From JAXMAO01 sp046350375 (GTDB lineage Bacteria; Planctomycetota; Phycisphaerae; UBA1845; UTPLA1): a DNA stretch of 64,000 nt. The notes below the pieces were generated by a model. That model was not told the origin of the DNA. It saw nothing but the letters and a program-made list of their open reading frames with translations, and made no database searches. Location: NCBI GenBank assembly GCA_046350375.1, contig JAXMAO010000009.1, positions 62,001 through 126,000 of the forward strand, given 5' to 3'. A program made the translations under genes and the position numbers. Below, piece by piece: positions 7,819 through 18,200 of the stretch (position 1 is the first letter of the stretch; every line of letters begins with the position of its first letter).

Positions 7819-9007
7819 GCGGCGCGGCCCCCCCGCTCGAGGCCCGGCCGGCGCTGCGGGCGCCGCGCGCGGCGCCGTTCGTCCACAGCGGACAGAGCCA
7901 GCGGCAGATCATCGCGGCGTGGTCGCTGGCGGCGGTGGTGGTGGCGGGCGCGGGGCTGGTGCTGTTCGGCCCGGCGGCGGCCCGCGTGCTCAGCGTGGCG
8001 CTGCTCTCGGCGGTGGCCTGCGAGCTGCTGATGACGGTGCGCTCCGCCAGTCGCGCGAGGAAGGGCTGCGCCAGGCGCTGCTCAGCGGCCTGCTGGTCGG
8101 GCTGACGCTTCCGCCGGCCGTGGCGTGGTACGTGCCGCTGGTCGCCAGCGCGATTGCCATCATTCCCGCCACCTGGCTGTTCGGCGGGCGCGGCCACTTC
8201 CTGTGGCACCCGGCCGTGGTCGGGCGCGTCATCGTGCAGTTCATGTTCGCGCAGCAGCTCGCCGTCGGGGCCGGCGCGCCGCCGGCGCCCATCCTGGCGC
8301 GCGACCGGCTGCTGCTGGGCGACATCGCCAATGCCGAGCCGGTGCCGCTCGGCCACTACCAGGGCTGGCGCCACACCGCGCTCGGACCGGGCGCCGACGC
8401 CATCCTGGTCGAGCGCCCGGCGACCACGCTGCGGCGACTGGCGGCCGGCGCGCTGCCGCGCGCCGATGACGCGCCGCTGACCGCGGCGCTGCGCGACTGC
8501 CTGCCGCCGTGGCGCGACACCGTGCTCGGAACCGTGCCGGGTGGCATCGGCGAATCCTGCACCATCGCGCTGGTGGTCGCGGCGCTCTACCTCGTCTACC
8601 GCGGCCATCTGCGCTGGCAGTTGCCGCTGGCGGGCATGCTGGCGGCCGGGCTGTGCGCGCAACGCTGCCAATCCGGCTCGGCGCCGGCGCAGCCGACGAG
8701 CCGCGCTGGCTGCCGGCGGCTGATCGTCGAAAACGGCGAATCGGTCGGCTGGCTGTACGTGCTCTATCACCTTACGTCCGGGCAGCTGCTGCTCGGCCTG
8801 GTGCTGCTGGCGAGCGACATGCCGACCTGTCCGATGACCAGCCGTGGGCAGGCGCTGTTTGGCGCAGGGGTCGGCGCGCTGACGATCGCCATGCGGCAGT
8901 TTGGCGTGGCCGAGGGAGAGTGTTATTGGGCGTTGCTGGCGCTGAACACCGTGGTGCCGCCGCTCGACCGCTGGACCCGGCGCCGCCCGCTGGCGATCCT
9001 GAGCTGA
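7815..9007 (+). CDS. rnfD: RnfD-like membrane subunit, frameshifted near 8050
   Basis: The N-terminal part (MSGAAPPLEARP, from ATG 7815) runs in frame 3 to about 8050 (ACELLMTVRSASRA), and the rest (REEGLRQALLSGLLVGLTLP onward) runs in frame 2 to the stop at 9007. Joined, it is a roughly 397-residue polytopic protein of the RnfD/NqrB family, with helices through AIAIIPATWLFGGRGHFLWH and the C-terminal GQLLLGLVLLASDMPTCPMT. The ERPATTLRRL segment could correspond to the loop with the flavinylated Thr of RnfD, tentatively. One base appears to be missing in the TCGCGCGAGG run, from sequence error or real decay. No rnfG, E, A or B follows. Confidence 0.7.
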
Positions 9008-9034
9008 CCCGATCGCGCCCGGCCGACCTGCGAC

Positions 9035-9063
9035 GCGCCATGTTTGTGGCTTCCACATGGCGC
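9035..9063 (+). terminator. Hairpin after rnfD
   Basis: A perfect nine-base stem (GCGCCATGT with ACATGGCGC, loop of 11) 27 bases after the rnfD stop. There is no T-run, so it is a transcript-end hairpin or a weak terminator. Confidence 0.45.
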
Positions 9064-9225
9064 AATGGCTACACTGATGTTCGGCGAATGACCGGCCGTG
9101 TCCGGCCGCCGGACCGCGACGGGCGCCCCGGGGGCGCGGGCGGGAACTGGCTCAGCCGGCCGATCCGCCGATGAGATGGACATCCCGCGGCGCCGCACCC
9201 GCTGCCGGAGCAGGAACGCAGGATT

Positions 9226-10269
9226 ATGCGAAGTTCGACCTCTGCCCGCCCGCGCGTCCGCAATCGCGGAACCGGACCGCTGCCGCCCGCGGAGCTGCTG
9301 GCCGCCCTGAACGACGCCGATCGTCCGATCGTGCTGGGTCACGTCACGCCCGACGGCGACTGCCTCGGCTCGATGTTCGCGCTGGCGCTGTGGCTGAGCG
9401 AGCACGGCGCCGCGGCGACCGCGGTGGTGCCCGGCGGCGCGCTCGGCAAGAAGCTGCGATTCATGCTCGATCTCGCGCCCGGCCTGCGCCTGGCCCACGA
9501 GCTGCCCAGCGGGGCCGACCTGGCGATCGTGGTCGACACCGCCACTCCGCGACGGATCAACCTCGCCGGCGGAATCGAGCCGCTGGCGGGCGTGCCGATC
9601 GTCAACATCGATCACCACATCACCAACCCCGACTTCGGGCGCTTCAACTGGGTCGATCCGCTCGCCAGCAGCACCAGCGAAATGGTGGCGCGGATCGGCC
9701 GCGCGCAGCACTGGCGCCTCACGCCCGCGACCGCGTCGCTGCTCTACGTCGGCGTTCACAGCGACACGGCCGGCTTCTCGCTGCCCAGCACTACGGCCGA
9801 GTCGCTCCAGGTGGCGGCCGATCTGCTGAAGGGCGGGGCCGACGTCGCCCACGTGGGCGAGCAGTTGCTGCGCAGCCAGGGGCGGCACGAGTTCGCCCTG
9901 CTGCGGCGCGTCTACGAGAACACGCGGATCGCGCCCTCGGGCCAGGTGGCCCACAGCACACTCACATACGCCGAGATCGCAGAGACCGGCTGCACCGCCG
10001 ACGACATCGACGACCAAGTCTCGATTCCGCGCGCCCTGCGCGGCATTCGCATCGCCATGCTCTTCACTGAAGGCGAGCCCGGCATCGTCCGCGTCAACCT
10101 GCGCGGCGAAGGCGGCACCAGCGTGCTCGAGCTGGCCGAGCAGTTCGGCGGCGGCGGCCATCCGCAGTCGGCCGGCGTGCGTGTGCGACTGAACGGTCGG
10201 CCGATGGAGCAGGTGGTCGACGAGCTCGTGGCGGCGGCGCACGCGCAGCTGGCGAGCGAACCGGGCTGA
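9226..10269 (+). CDS. nrnA: DHH-DHHA1 phosphoesterase, NrnA type
   Basis: A 347-residue DHH-family protein. Motif I is GHVTPDGDCLGS (about 39-50), motif II the Asp of IVVDTATP, motif III NIDHHIT (the DHH triplet), and motif IV GVHSDTAGF. The C-terminal DHHA1 domain ends with FGGGGHPQSAG near 305-316. This set is diagnostic of NrnA-type enzymes, which degrade nanoRNA and pAp (3'-phosphoadenosine 5'-phosphate) in the cytoplasm with Mn2+. The length is normal for the family. The ATG at 9226 has a nearby AGG. It is monocistronic or weakly linked to the radical SAM gene, which has its own promoter-like sequence. Confidence 0.9.
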   Translation: MRSSTSARPRVRNRGTGPLPPAELLAALNDADRPIVLGHVTPDGDCLGSMFALALWLSEHGAAATAVVPGGALGKKLRFMLDLAPGLRLAHELPSGADLAIVVDTATPRRINLAGGIEPLAGVPIVNIDHHITNPDFGRFNWVDPLASSTSEMVARIGRAQHWRLTPATASLLYVGVHSDTAGFSLPSTTAESLQVAADLLKGGADVAHVGEQLLRSQGRHEFALLRRVYENTRIAPSGQVAHSTLTYAEIAETGCTADDIDDQVSIPRALRGIRIAMLFTEGEPGIVRVNLRGEGGTSVLELAEQFGGGGHPQSAGVRVRLNGRPMEQVVDELVAAAHAQLASEPG

Positions 10270-10297
10270 CGCCGGCCCGGCGCGTGCCGGCTTTGAA

Positions 10298-10326
10298 TTG
10301 ACATTACCTCCGTTCGCAACTACAGT
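10298..10326 (+). promoter_or_regulatory. Sigma70-type promoter for the radical SAM gene
   Basis: TTGACA at 10298-10303, a 17-base spacer, and TACAGT at 10321-10326, about 105 bases upstream of the ATG at 10432. The -35 is perfect and the -10 matches four of six consensus bases. Confidence 0.5.
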
Positions 10327-10431
10327 TCGCGACCCGGCGGCGCCAGCCCGGCGCCGCGGATCGACTTCCCTTCTCGGCGGCAGCGCCCCTGACGGCGCGG
10401 TGGCGTTGCGGCCGATGCTGGATTGCAGCTC

Positions 10432-11976
10432 ATGCGCATTGCCTTCGTGAACCCCATCGCTCGGCGAACCCAGGGCTATCACACCATCGGCAGCAAAATT
10501 CCGCAACTGGGGTTGCAGGTGCTGGCCGAGCTCACGCCGCGCCATCACCACATCGACCTCATCGACGAGGTCTTCGGCGCCGAGTGCACCGACCGCATGC
10601 TGCGGCGCGGCAACTACGACCTGGTCGGCCTGACGAGCTACTCCAGCGGCGCGACCCGCGCCTACGAAATCGCCGCGCAGTGCCGGCGCGAGGGCATCCC
10701 GTGCATCATCGGCGGGCCGCACGCGTCGGCCTGTCCGGACGAGGCCGCGGCCCACTTCGACTCGGTCGCGATCGGCGAGTGCGACGAGATCTACGGGCAG
10801 ATTCTCGCCGACGTTGAGGCTGGCAAGCTGAAGCCGCGTTACCGCGGCGGCCAGCCGGACCTGGAAGTGCCGGGTCGCGGCCGGGCGCGGCAGGACCTGC
10901 AGCCCATCAACGGGCAGTATGACGTCTCGGCGATTCAGACCTCGCGCGGCTGCCCGGTGGGGTGCGAGTATTGCAGCGTGACCGAGTTCAACGGCGCGCC
11001 GATCCGCCGGCGCCGGCCGGAGGACATCGTTGCAGAGTGGTTCTCGACCACCAAGCCGTTCCTGTTCGTGGTCGATGACAATTTCTTCGGGGTCGGCGAG
11101 CGGCACGCCGACTGGGCCAAGGAACTTCTGCGGCGGCTGATCGCCGAGGGGCATCGCCGCAGCCGGGCGGCACGCTGCCTGGCGCGCTTCCCGAAGGTGC
11201 GACGCGGTCTGGGCTTTGCGCCGCGGCTGTGGTTCAGCCAGACGACCATCAACATGGGCGACGACCCCGAGGGGCTGGCGCTGGCGAACGAGGCCGGATG
11301 CGTCGGCATGCTGGTTGGGTTCGAGACGTTCAACAGCGACAATCTCAAGGATTTTCACAAGGGCATCAACCGCAAAAACCTCGATCGCTACCAGACGCTG
11401 GTGCGCGGCTTCCAGCGGCACGGCGTCTCGGTGTTCGGCGGGTTCATCATCGGGGCCGACGCCGACGACATGAACACCGTCGCCGCCACGGCGCTGCAGG
11501 CCGTGCAGGTGGGCATCGACACCATCCAGATCACCAATCTCACCCCGCTGCCGGGCACGAAGATGTACGACCGCTACCGGGCGGCCGGGCGGATCTTCGC
11601 CACCAACTACCCCGACGACTGGGAGCGCTACACCTTCGTCGAGACGGTCTTTCATCCCAAGAACATGTCCGCCGCCCAGCTCGACGAGGCCATCTACGAG
11701 CTGCGCCGCCTGGCCTCTCAGGAAAAGTGGGTCTGGAAGCGGACCCTGCGGACGCTCCTGCGAACGCGCAGCCTGACCACCGCCGCGTTCATCCACGGCA
11801 TGAACGTCGGCTGGAAGAAAATGGCCCGATATCAGGCCCCGCGCGACGAGCAGCGGTTCGGCTTGCACCTCCAGGAAAACTCGCGTACCGACATCATCCG
11901 CCGCGCCTTCGGGCTCTTTCAAAAGCGCTGGCTGCCCGGGCCGCTGAGTGTGCAGGGCAACGCCGTTCCCGCGTAA
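10432..11976 (+). CDS. B12-binding radical SAM protein
   Basis: A 514-residue protein with an N-terminal cobalamin-binding Rossmann domain (about 1-130; GLTSYSSGATRAYEIA and CIIGGPHASACPDE) and a radical SAM domain whose iron-sulfur motif is Cys174-x3-Cys178-x2-Cys181 (CPVGCEYC). A later GGFIIGADADDMNTV and NLTPLPGTKMYDRY fit the barrel of this superfamily. It resembles the class used for methylation or carbon-chain chemistry on lipids and secondary metabolites (for example the HpnJ/HpnR/BchE group), but nothing nearby identifies a substrate. The ATG at 10432 is chosen over a TTG three codons earlier. It is flanked by unrelated genes. Confidence 0.85.
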   Translation: MRIAFVNPIARRTQGYHTIGSKIPQLGLQVLAELTPRHHHIDLIDEVFGAECTDRMLRRGNYDLVGLTSYSSGATRAYEIAAQCRREGIPCIIGGPHASACPDEAAAHFDSVAIGECDEIYGQILADVEAGKLKPRYRGGQPDLEVPGRGRARQDLQPINGQYDVSAIQTSRGCPVGCEYCSVTEFNGAPIRRRRPEDIVAEWFSTTKPFLFVVDDNFFGVGERHADWAKELLRRLIAEGHRRSRAARCLARFPKVRRGLGFAPRLWFSQTTINMGDDPEGLALANEAGCVGMLVGFETFNSDNLKDFHKGINRKNLDRYQTLVRGFQRHGVSVFGGFIIGADADDMNTVAATALQAVQVGIDTIQITNLTPLPGTKMYDRYRAAGRIFATNYPDDWERYTFVETVFHPKNMSAAQLDEAIYELRRLASQEKWVWKRTLRTLLRTRSLTTAAFIHGMNVGWKKMARYQAPRDEQRFGLHLQENSRTDIIRRAFGLFQKRWLPGPLSVQGNAVPA

Positions 11977-11981
11977 CGGCG
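11961..11981 (+). terminator. Hairpin across the radical SAM stop codon
   Basis: CGCCGTT and AACGGCG form a seven-base stem with a seven-base loop, spanning the TAA at 11974-11976. There is no T-run; it may stabilise the 3' end rather than terminate. Confidence 0.3.
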
Positions 11982-12069
11982 CTGCGGGGCGGCCCGATTT
12001 CGCGCCGCACATCTGAACCGAACTTCGGACCTGCCAAGGTTTTACAGTGTCGCCGCGACACGAAATTGC

Positions 12070-12098
12070 TTGACACCCACCCGGGTCGCGGTGATAAT
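12070..12098 (+). promoter_or_regulatory. Near-consensus sigma70 promoter of the giant secreted protein
   Basis: TTGACA at 12070-12075, exactly 17 bases, then GATAAT at 12093-12098. This is the best match to a housekeeping promoter in the window. It lies about 142 bases upstream of the ATG at 12240, leaving a leader of roughly 135 bases. Confidence 0.65.
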
Positions 12099-12239
12099 AA
12101 TGAGCGGCCTCAATCGGGCCGGCCGAACCCAAGCGGCCGCCCGTGAACGTCTGCCTCGCTCCCGCCAGTGGCGTGCCTGACACGCCGTCAGCTGAAATGC
12201 GCAACGACCAGGCTAGGCCTGGTCAGGGGAGTATCCGCC

Positions 12240-15200
12240 ATGATCGTGCGGCGACCAATCAACCGAATGTGGACACAGACCGCGCGGGCGGCGCTGGCGC
12301 TGGCGGGGCTGATGATCGGCGCGGGATCGCGCGCCGCGGCGCAATCCGGCGGCGGAACGCCTGAGCCCGGCGATCGCAAGTTCGTGCTCATGCTGGCGGC
12401 GCCGGTCAAGGCGATCGGCTACGACAACAACAACCTGCCGAACCCCAACGACATCTGGGACCAGTACTTCGATCGCAACAAGCCGACCGTCGACTCGTTC
12501 GCCGAATACTGGAACGAAATCTCTTACGGAAACGTCAGCGTCTCGGGCGACGTGTATGGCTGGGTCGAAGTGCCGTGGCCGCTGCTGCCGCGCGACCCGG
12601 GTCCGCTGATCATCGATCCGGGCTCGGCGACCGAGGGGACCATTCAACAGAACATTCCCTTCACCGACCTGAACGGCAACGGGCGCTGCGAGCAGTTCAA
12701 CGGCGAGCGGTTCCTCGACGGCGATGCGATGATCTTGATCGATTATAACGGCAATCGCGCCGGCACCGCCGGCCCCAACGGCGAACCCGACATCGCCGGA
12801 CCGACGACGCGCCCCGGCCCGACCGACCCGGGCGGCGGCGTGCTGGACGGCGTCTGGACCCCGGGCGAGCGATTTCTCGATCTCAACGGCAACGGGCGCT
12901 ACGACGCCCTGCTTGAGAGCACCGCCGACGGCAACGCCGACGCGTTCTGCGTGCCCGACGGCATCATCGAGCCGAACGAGTTCTGCGATCTGGACGGCGA
13001 CAACCAGTGGGACGTGCCCGAGCCATTTGAAGACTTCCTGCTCATGTACGATCCGACCGGGTCCGATCCCGATTCGCGCTGGGTCCGCCTAGATCCGAGC
13101 CTGGGCAACCCGCAGGAGGACGGCTTCGGCGGGCGCAAATGGGCCGAGGCCTACATTCGCACCAACTACCCCGGCAACGCCGATGCGCTGATCGCGCGCT
13201 GCGGCAACCAGCAATATGACGGCCCGGAGCGCTGGCTCGAAAGCAGCAACACCGGCAGCAAGCTCCAGCAGCGCCCGGACAGCAACATGTTCGTGCTCGG
13301 CCTGTCGACGCCGCCGCCCGACGTCGGCGCCTTCCGGTGGAACTACACCCGCTGGTGGAACGAGTACTTCAAGGATCGCCCGCTGGCCAGCGGCGCCACG
13401 ACTCAGCCGGTCTCGCCGATCAGCGCGCCGCCCGAATTCGACTCGCGAATTCCCGACCTGGTTCAGTTTGACCCGAACAACCCGTCCTTTGGAACCGGCG
13501 CCGACGGCCGGTTGCGGCCGTTCTCCGCCAACGTCGGCGGCACCCGGGCGCGCAACGGCATGCGCTGCACTCCCGACACGGTCGCCGACGGATGTCCGAC
13601 CGCCGGGCCGCCGCCCGACGATGCCAACCCGGGGAATGGCAGCGTCGACACCCGCAACCAGGTTCAGGCCGACGGAACCAACATTCTCCCCGACCAGCTC
13701 GACAGCAACGGCGACGGGCGCAACGACTATTACGACGGCCCGGCCGAATTCGACGACCTGCCGTCGTCGATCTATCACGCACGTTCGGCGTCCGGCGTCA
13801 TCGGCCCCGGCGACATGCTGGGCCTGCCGTTCCCGACGGCCGAAACCTACGGCGGAGACGGCCGGCTGGGCGAGGTGACTTCGGCCTACGGAAACAACCC
13901 GTACGGCACCGACATCGGCCTGGGCGTCCCGGGCGTACCGCCCAATCCGGACAACATCATTCCCGCGGCCGGCCCGCTGGCCTTCTTTGTGCACGGCTCC
14001 GGCGGCTTTGACGGCGGAAACGTGCTCAACCTCGAGTACCTCACCTGGCTGAAAGACGTCCGCCCCACGACGCAGCCGGGCGAGGGGTTCGAGTGGCAGT
14101 ACCCCAACGTGCCGAACGCGCCGCGCGCCTTCAAGCGCGATTACAACCTCGACGGCCTGCTCGACATGGGCGAGGTGCGCCAGGCCGGCACCGAAAACTA
14201 CGCCATGGACCTGACGCTCGACACGCCCAACGACGGCGGGCCCAACACCAACTATCCCTACAACCGCCGGCGCATGGCCGAGGACGTGGTCGCGGCGCTC
14301 GATTTCAGCGTCGACTGGGACGATGTGAGCCAGCTCGTCGGCGGGCGCATGCTCGTCTCTGGCAGCATCCTTCTGCCGCCGGGCGTATCGGGGGCGGGGC
14401 TGGCAAACGGCGGCCGCGGTCTGTTCCAGTTGCCGGCGCCGGGGATGGATCTGCCGGTGCAGGTGACGGACTTCTCGGCGAGCGACCCGGCCCATCCGCT
14501 CGACATTCCGACGGAAACACTCTTCTTCTCAGATTTCGCCACCGGCGTAGACGGACCGGGTGAATCCGGGCTGCCGATCGGCGCCCTGGGCTTCGGCAAG
14601 GAACTGATGGCCCACGAGTTCCTGCACGTCTGGGAAGGCTACCCCGATCTCTACAGCTACAACGAGTACATCGGCGGACCGATCTCGCGCCCGGTGGGCA
14701 TCTGGGACATCATGTCGGGCGGCTTTGTCCACCCGGCGCCCATCCTGAAGGAATTCGGCTTCGGCTCGCTGATCCGCCACGATCCGTGGGTCGAGGCAAT
14801 CGATCTGACCTCCATGCTGCCCATCGACCAGGAGGCGACCGTCAAGATCGACGACTATGCCTTCCTGCCCAAGGGCTCGGCCTTCTACTTCGAAGACCCG
14901 GCCGGCAGCGGCGAGCGGTTCTACTTCTACCGCCTCACAAGGCCGAACTCGTCGACCAACCCGCGGCCGATCAACTTCTCGAAGTACTGCACCGATCCGG
15001 CCTTCGGCGGAACCGGCTCGGACGGCGTGCTCATCATGCACACCGATACCGGGCGCGTCTCGCTCGAAGGGCTGCCGCAGCAGCAGCAGATCGCCACCCA
15101 CCTGACCTACAGCATCGTCCAGGCCGACGGGCGGCAGCAGCTTGAGGCCGGCACCAACTCGGGCGACGCCGGCGACCCGTTCCCCGGCTCGACCGGAAAC

Positions 15201-18200
15201 CGCGTCTGGAACGACTCGACCGACCCGAGCTCGCGCTTCTACGGGCAGCATTCCAGCGGCATCGAGATCACCAACATCGTCACGCAGCCGACCTACTCGC
15301 TGGTGACCTTCCGCTGGCGGCCGCAGCTCGTACCCGAGTTGAGCTTCATCGATCCGCCCAACGGCTCGATCGTCGGCGGCGCGTTCCGCATCCGCTACGA
15401 CGCGTTCGACCAGTTCGGCGGGACGAAGATGAAGTTCTTCTTCGATCGCGACGCCGTCGGCTATGACGGAACGCAGATCGGCAGCCCCGTCAGCAAGCAG
15501 CCGCAGCGCGTCAGCGGCACGGTCGGCGTGCCGATCGCCTCGCTGCCGGGCGACGGCGTCTACTACTTCTACGCCCAGATGGTGCCCGGGCCGGGCGCCG
15601 ATGGACGCGTCGACCCGATGTTCTCGACGCCGCGCGCGGCCGACACCAACCGCGGACGCGGCACGCTGGCGAATCTCTCGGTCAACACCGCCGTCTCGCG
15701 CCTCGAGCAGTGGACCGTGACCTGTGTCGACGACACCGTCGCCGGACTGGAGAAATGGAAGGTCGAAGGAACCGTCTCCGGCGTGCAGGCCACCATGGCT
15801 ACCACCGGAATGAGCTACCTGACGCCGATCGGCGGCGTCGCCTTCCAGATCAACTGGACCGGCATCGAGGACGGCGGACTGGACACCGACCTGTCCAACG
15901 ACGCGGGCGTCTTCAAGCTGACCGACAACTCGGCCAACTTCCACGCGACCGACTTCAAGCCCGGCGACACTATCCGCATCACCGGCGGCCCGGTGGGCGC
16001 GCGCGTCGGCATCTACCAGATCGTCGACGTGCCCGACAACCACACGCTGGCGCTCGCGAGCGACGCCGGCACTTCCAACGGCGTGGGCGGCGTCACCTAC
16101 CGGCTGCACTCCTTCACCGACGGCAACGGCGGCACGCCCGACAAGTTCACCTTCCTCACCAGCGGCCTGACGCCTTACAGCTATCCGATCGAGATCCTCA
16201 ACGGGCAACTGGTCGATCGCCTCTTCCCCGACGTGGTGGTCAGCTACCCCGACGATGCGACCAATCCGCAGCGGCGCGCGCCGCTGCGCGTGCAGTTCGA
16301 CGCCTCGCGCACCCGCGACGAGCTGGGGCAGCCGAACCCCGGCCTGTCCTATCGCTGGGAGCTGGGCGATGGCACCATCCGCACCGGCATCACGCCGCTG
16401 CACACCTACAACACGCCGTTCCCGTCCGGCGTGGTGGTCAAGGTGACCGTCACCAACGCCGTCACCGGCGTCTCGGGCTCGACCAGCCTGACGGTGTTCG
16501 TCAATCCGCCGTTCATTGACGCGGACGGCGACGGCGTCGAGGACAGCGTCGACAACTGCCGCAGCGTGCCGAACATCGGCCAGGAGGACGGCGACGGCGA
16601 CGGCGTCGGCGACGTGTGCGACAACTGCGAGTTCGTCGCCAATGCGAACCAGGCCGACCTCGATCATGACGGCATCGGCGACCTGTGCGATAACGATCGC
16701 GACGGCGACGGCGTGGCCAACGGCGTGGACAACTGCCCGGACATCGCCAACGCCGCGCAGACCGACACCGACGGCGATGCCATCCCCGGCGTGGGCGGCG
16801 GCGACGTGTGTGACCCGGACCTCGACGGCGATGGCGTGCTCAACGGCGTGGATAACTGCCCCAACGTCTCCAACCCCGACCAGGCCAACCTCGACCACGA
16901 TGCCTTCGGCGACGCCTGCGACGACGACATCGACGGCGACGGCATCGGCAATGGCGTGGACAACTGCCCGCTGATCTCCAACCACGATCAGCACGACCTC
17001 GACACCGACGGACTCGGCGATGTTTGCGACAGCGATCGCGACGGCGACGGCGTGGCCAACGGCGCCGACAACTGCCCGAACGTCGCCAATCCGAACCAGG
17101 CCGATTCCAATTCCAACGGCGTCGGCGACGCCTGCGAGAGCGACGCGGACGGCGACGGCCGGCCCGACCCGCTCGACAACTGCGTCACGCGGGCGAACCC
17201 TGACCAGGCCGACACCGACGGCGACGGCAAGGGCAACGCCTGCGACAACTGCCCCACCGTGGCCAACGCCGACCAGGCCGACCAGGACAACGACGGCATC
17301 GGCGACGTGTGCGACAACGATCGCGACGGCGACGGCGTGGTGAACGCGTCCGACAACTGTCCGACCGTGGCCAACGCCAACCAGGCCAATCTCGACGGCG
17401 ACGCGCTCGGCGACGCCTGCGACGACGACATGGACAACGACGGGCGCCCGAACGGGACCGACAACTGTCCGCGCGTCGCCAACCCCGACCAGGCCGACGC
17501 CGATGGCGACGGCAAAGGCGACGTGTGCGACAACTGTCCGAGCAAGCCCAACGCCGACCAGGCCGACGGCGACGGCGACGGCGTCGGCACGGCCTGCGAC
17601 AACTGCCCGACCGTGGCCAACGCCAGCCAGGCCAATCTCGACGGCGACACGCTCGGCGACGCCTGCGATTCCGACGTCGACGGCGACGGTGTGGGCAACT
17701 CGACCGACAACTGTCCGCTGGTGGCCAACCCCAACCAGGCCGATGCCAACCACAACGGCGTCGGCGACCTGTGCGAGAGCGACGTCGACGGCGACGGCCG
17801 GCCCGACCCGATCGACAACTGTCCCAACGTCGCCAACGCCGACCAGGCCGACAGCGACGGCGACGGGCGCGGAAACGTCTGCGACAACTGTCTGACGATT
17901 CCCAACCCGTCGCAGGCCGACCGCAACAACGACGGCGTCGGTGACGCGTGCGATCCGGCCTTCGAGTTCCTCAACTGCCCGTCCGACTTCCTGCTGGTGG
18001 CACAGTCGGCGCAGGGTGCGCCGCTGTTCTACCCGGTGCCGACTGTGCTGCATCCGTCCGGGCTGGTGAACGTGACGCGCTCGCACGATCCCGGGGCGGT
18101 CTTCCCGATCGGCGAGACGACCGTGACGCTTACCGCGACGCAGGTGACCGGCATCTCGCCGGTCCAGCAGATCACCTGCACCTTCAAGGTGAAGGTGATT

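Noticed and set aside
6496..9007. A complete Rnf or Nqr complex
   Set aside because: Only C and D are present; the next gene is an unrelated DHH phosphoesterase.
10432..11976. A specific hopanoid enzyme (HpnJ or HpnR)
   Set aside because: The domain order fits, but it also fits many B12-radical SAM enzymes and no hopanoid gene is nearby.
8923..12204. A 1093-residue minus-strand open frame across nrnA and the radical SAM gene
   Set aside because: It is antisense to two genes with complete family motifs; its composition is Arg/Ala/His noise typical of high-GC shadows.
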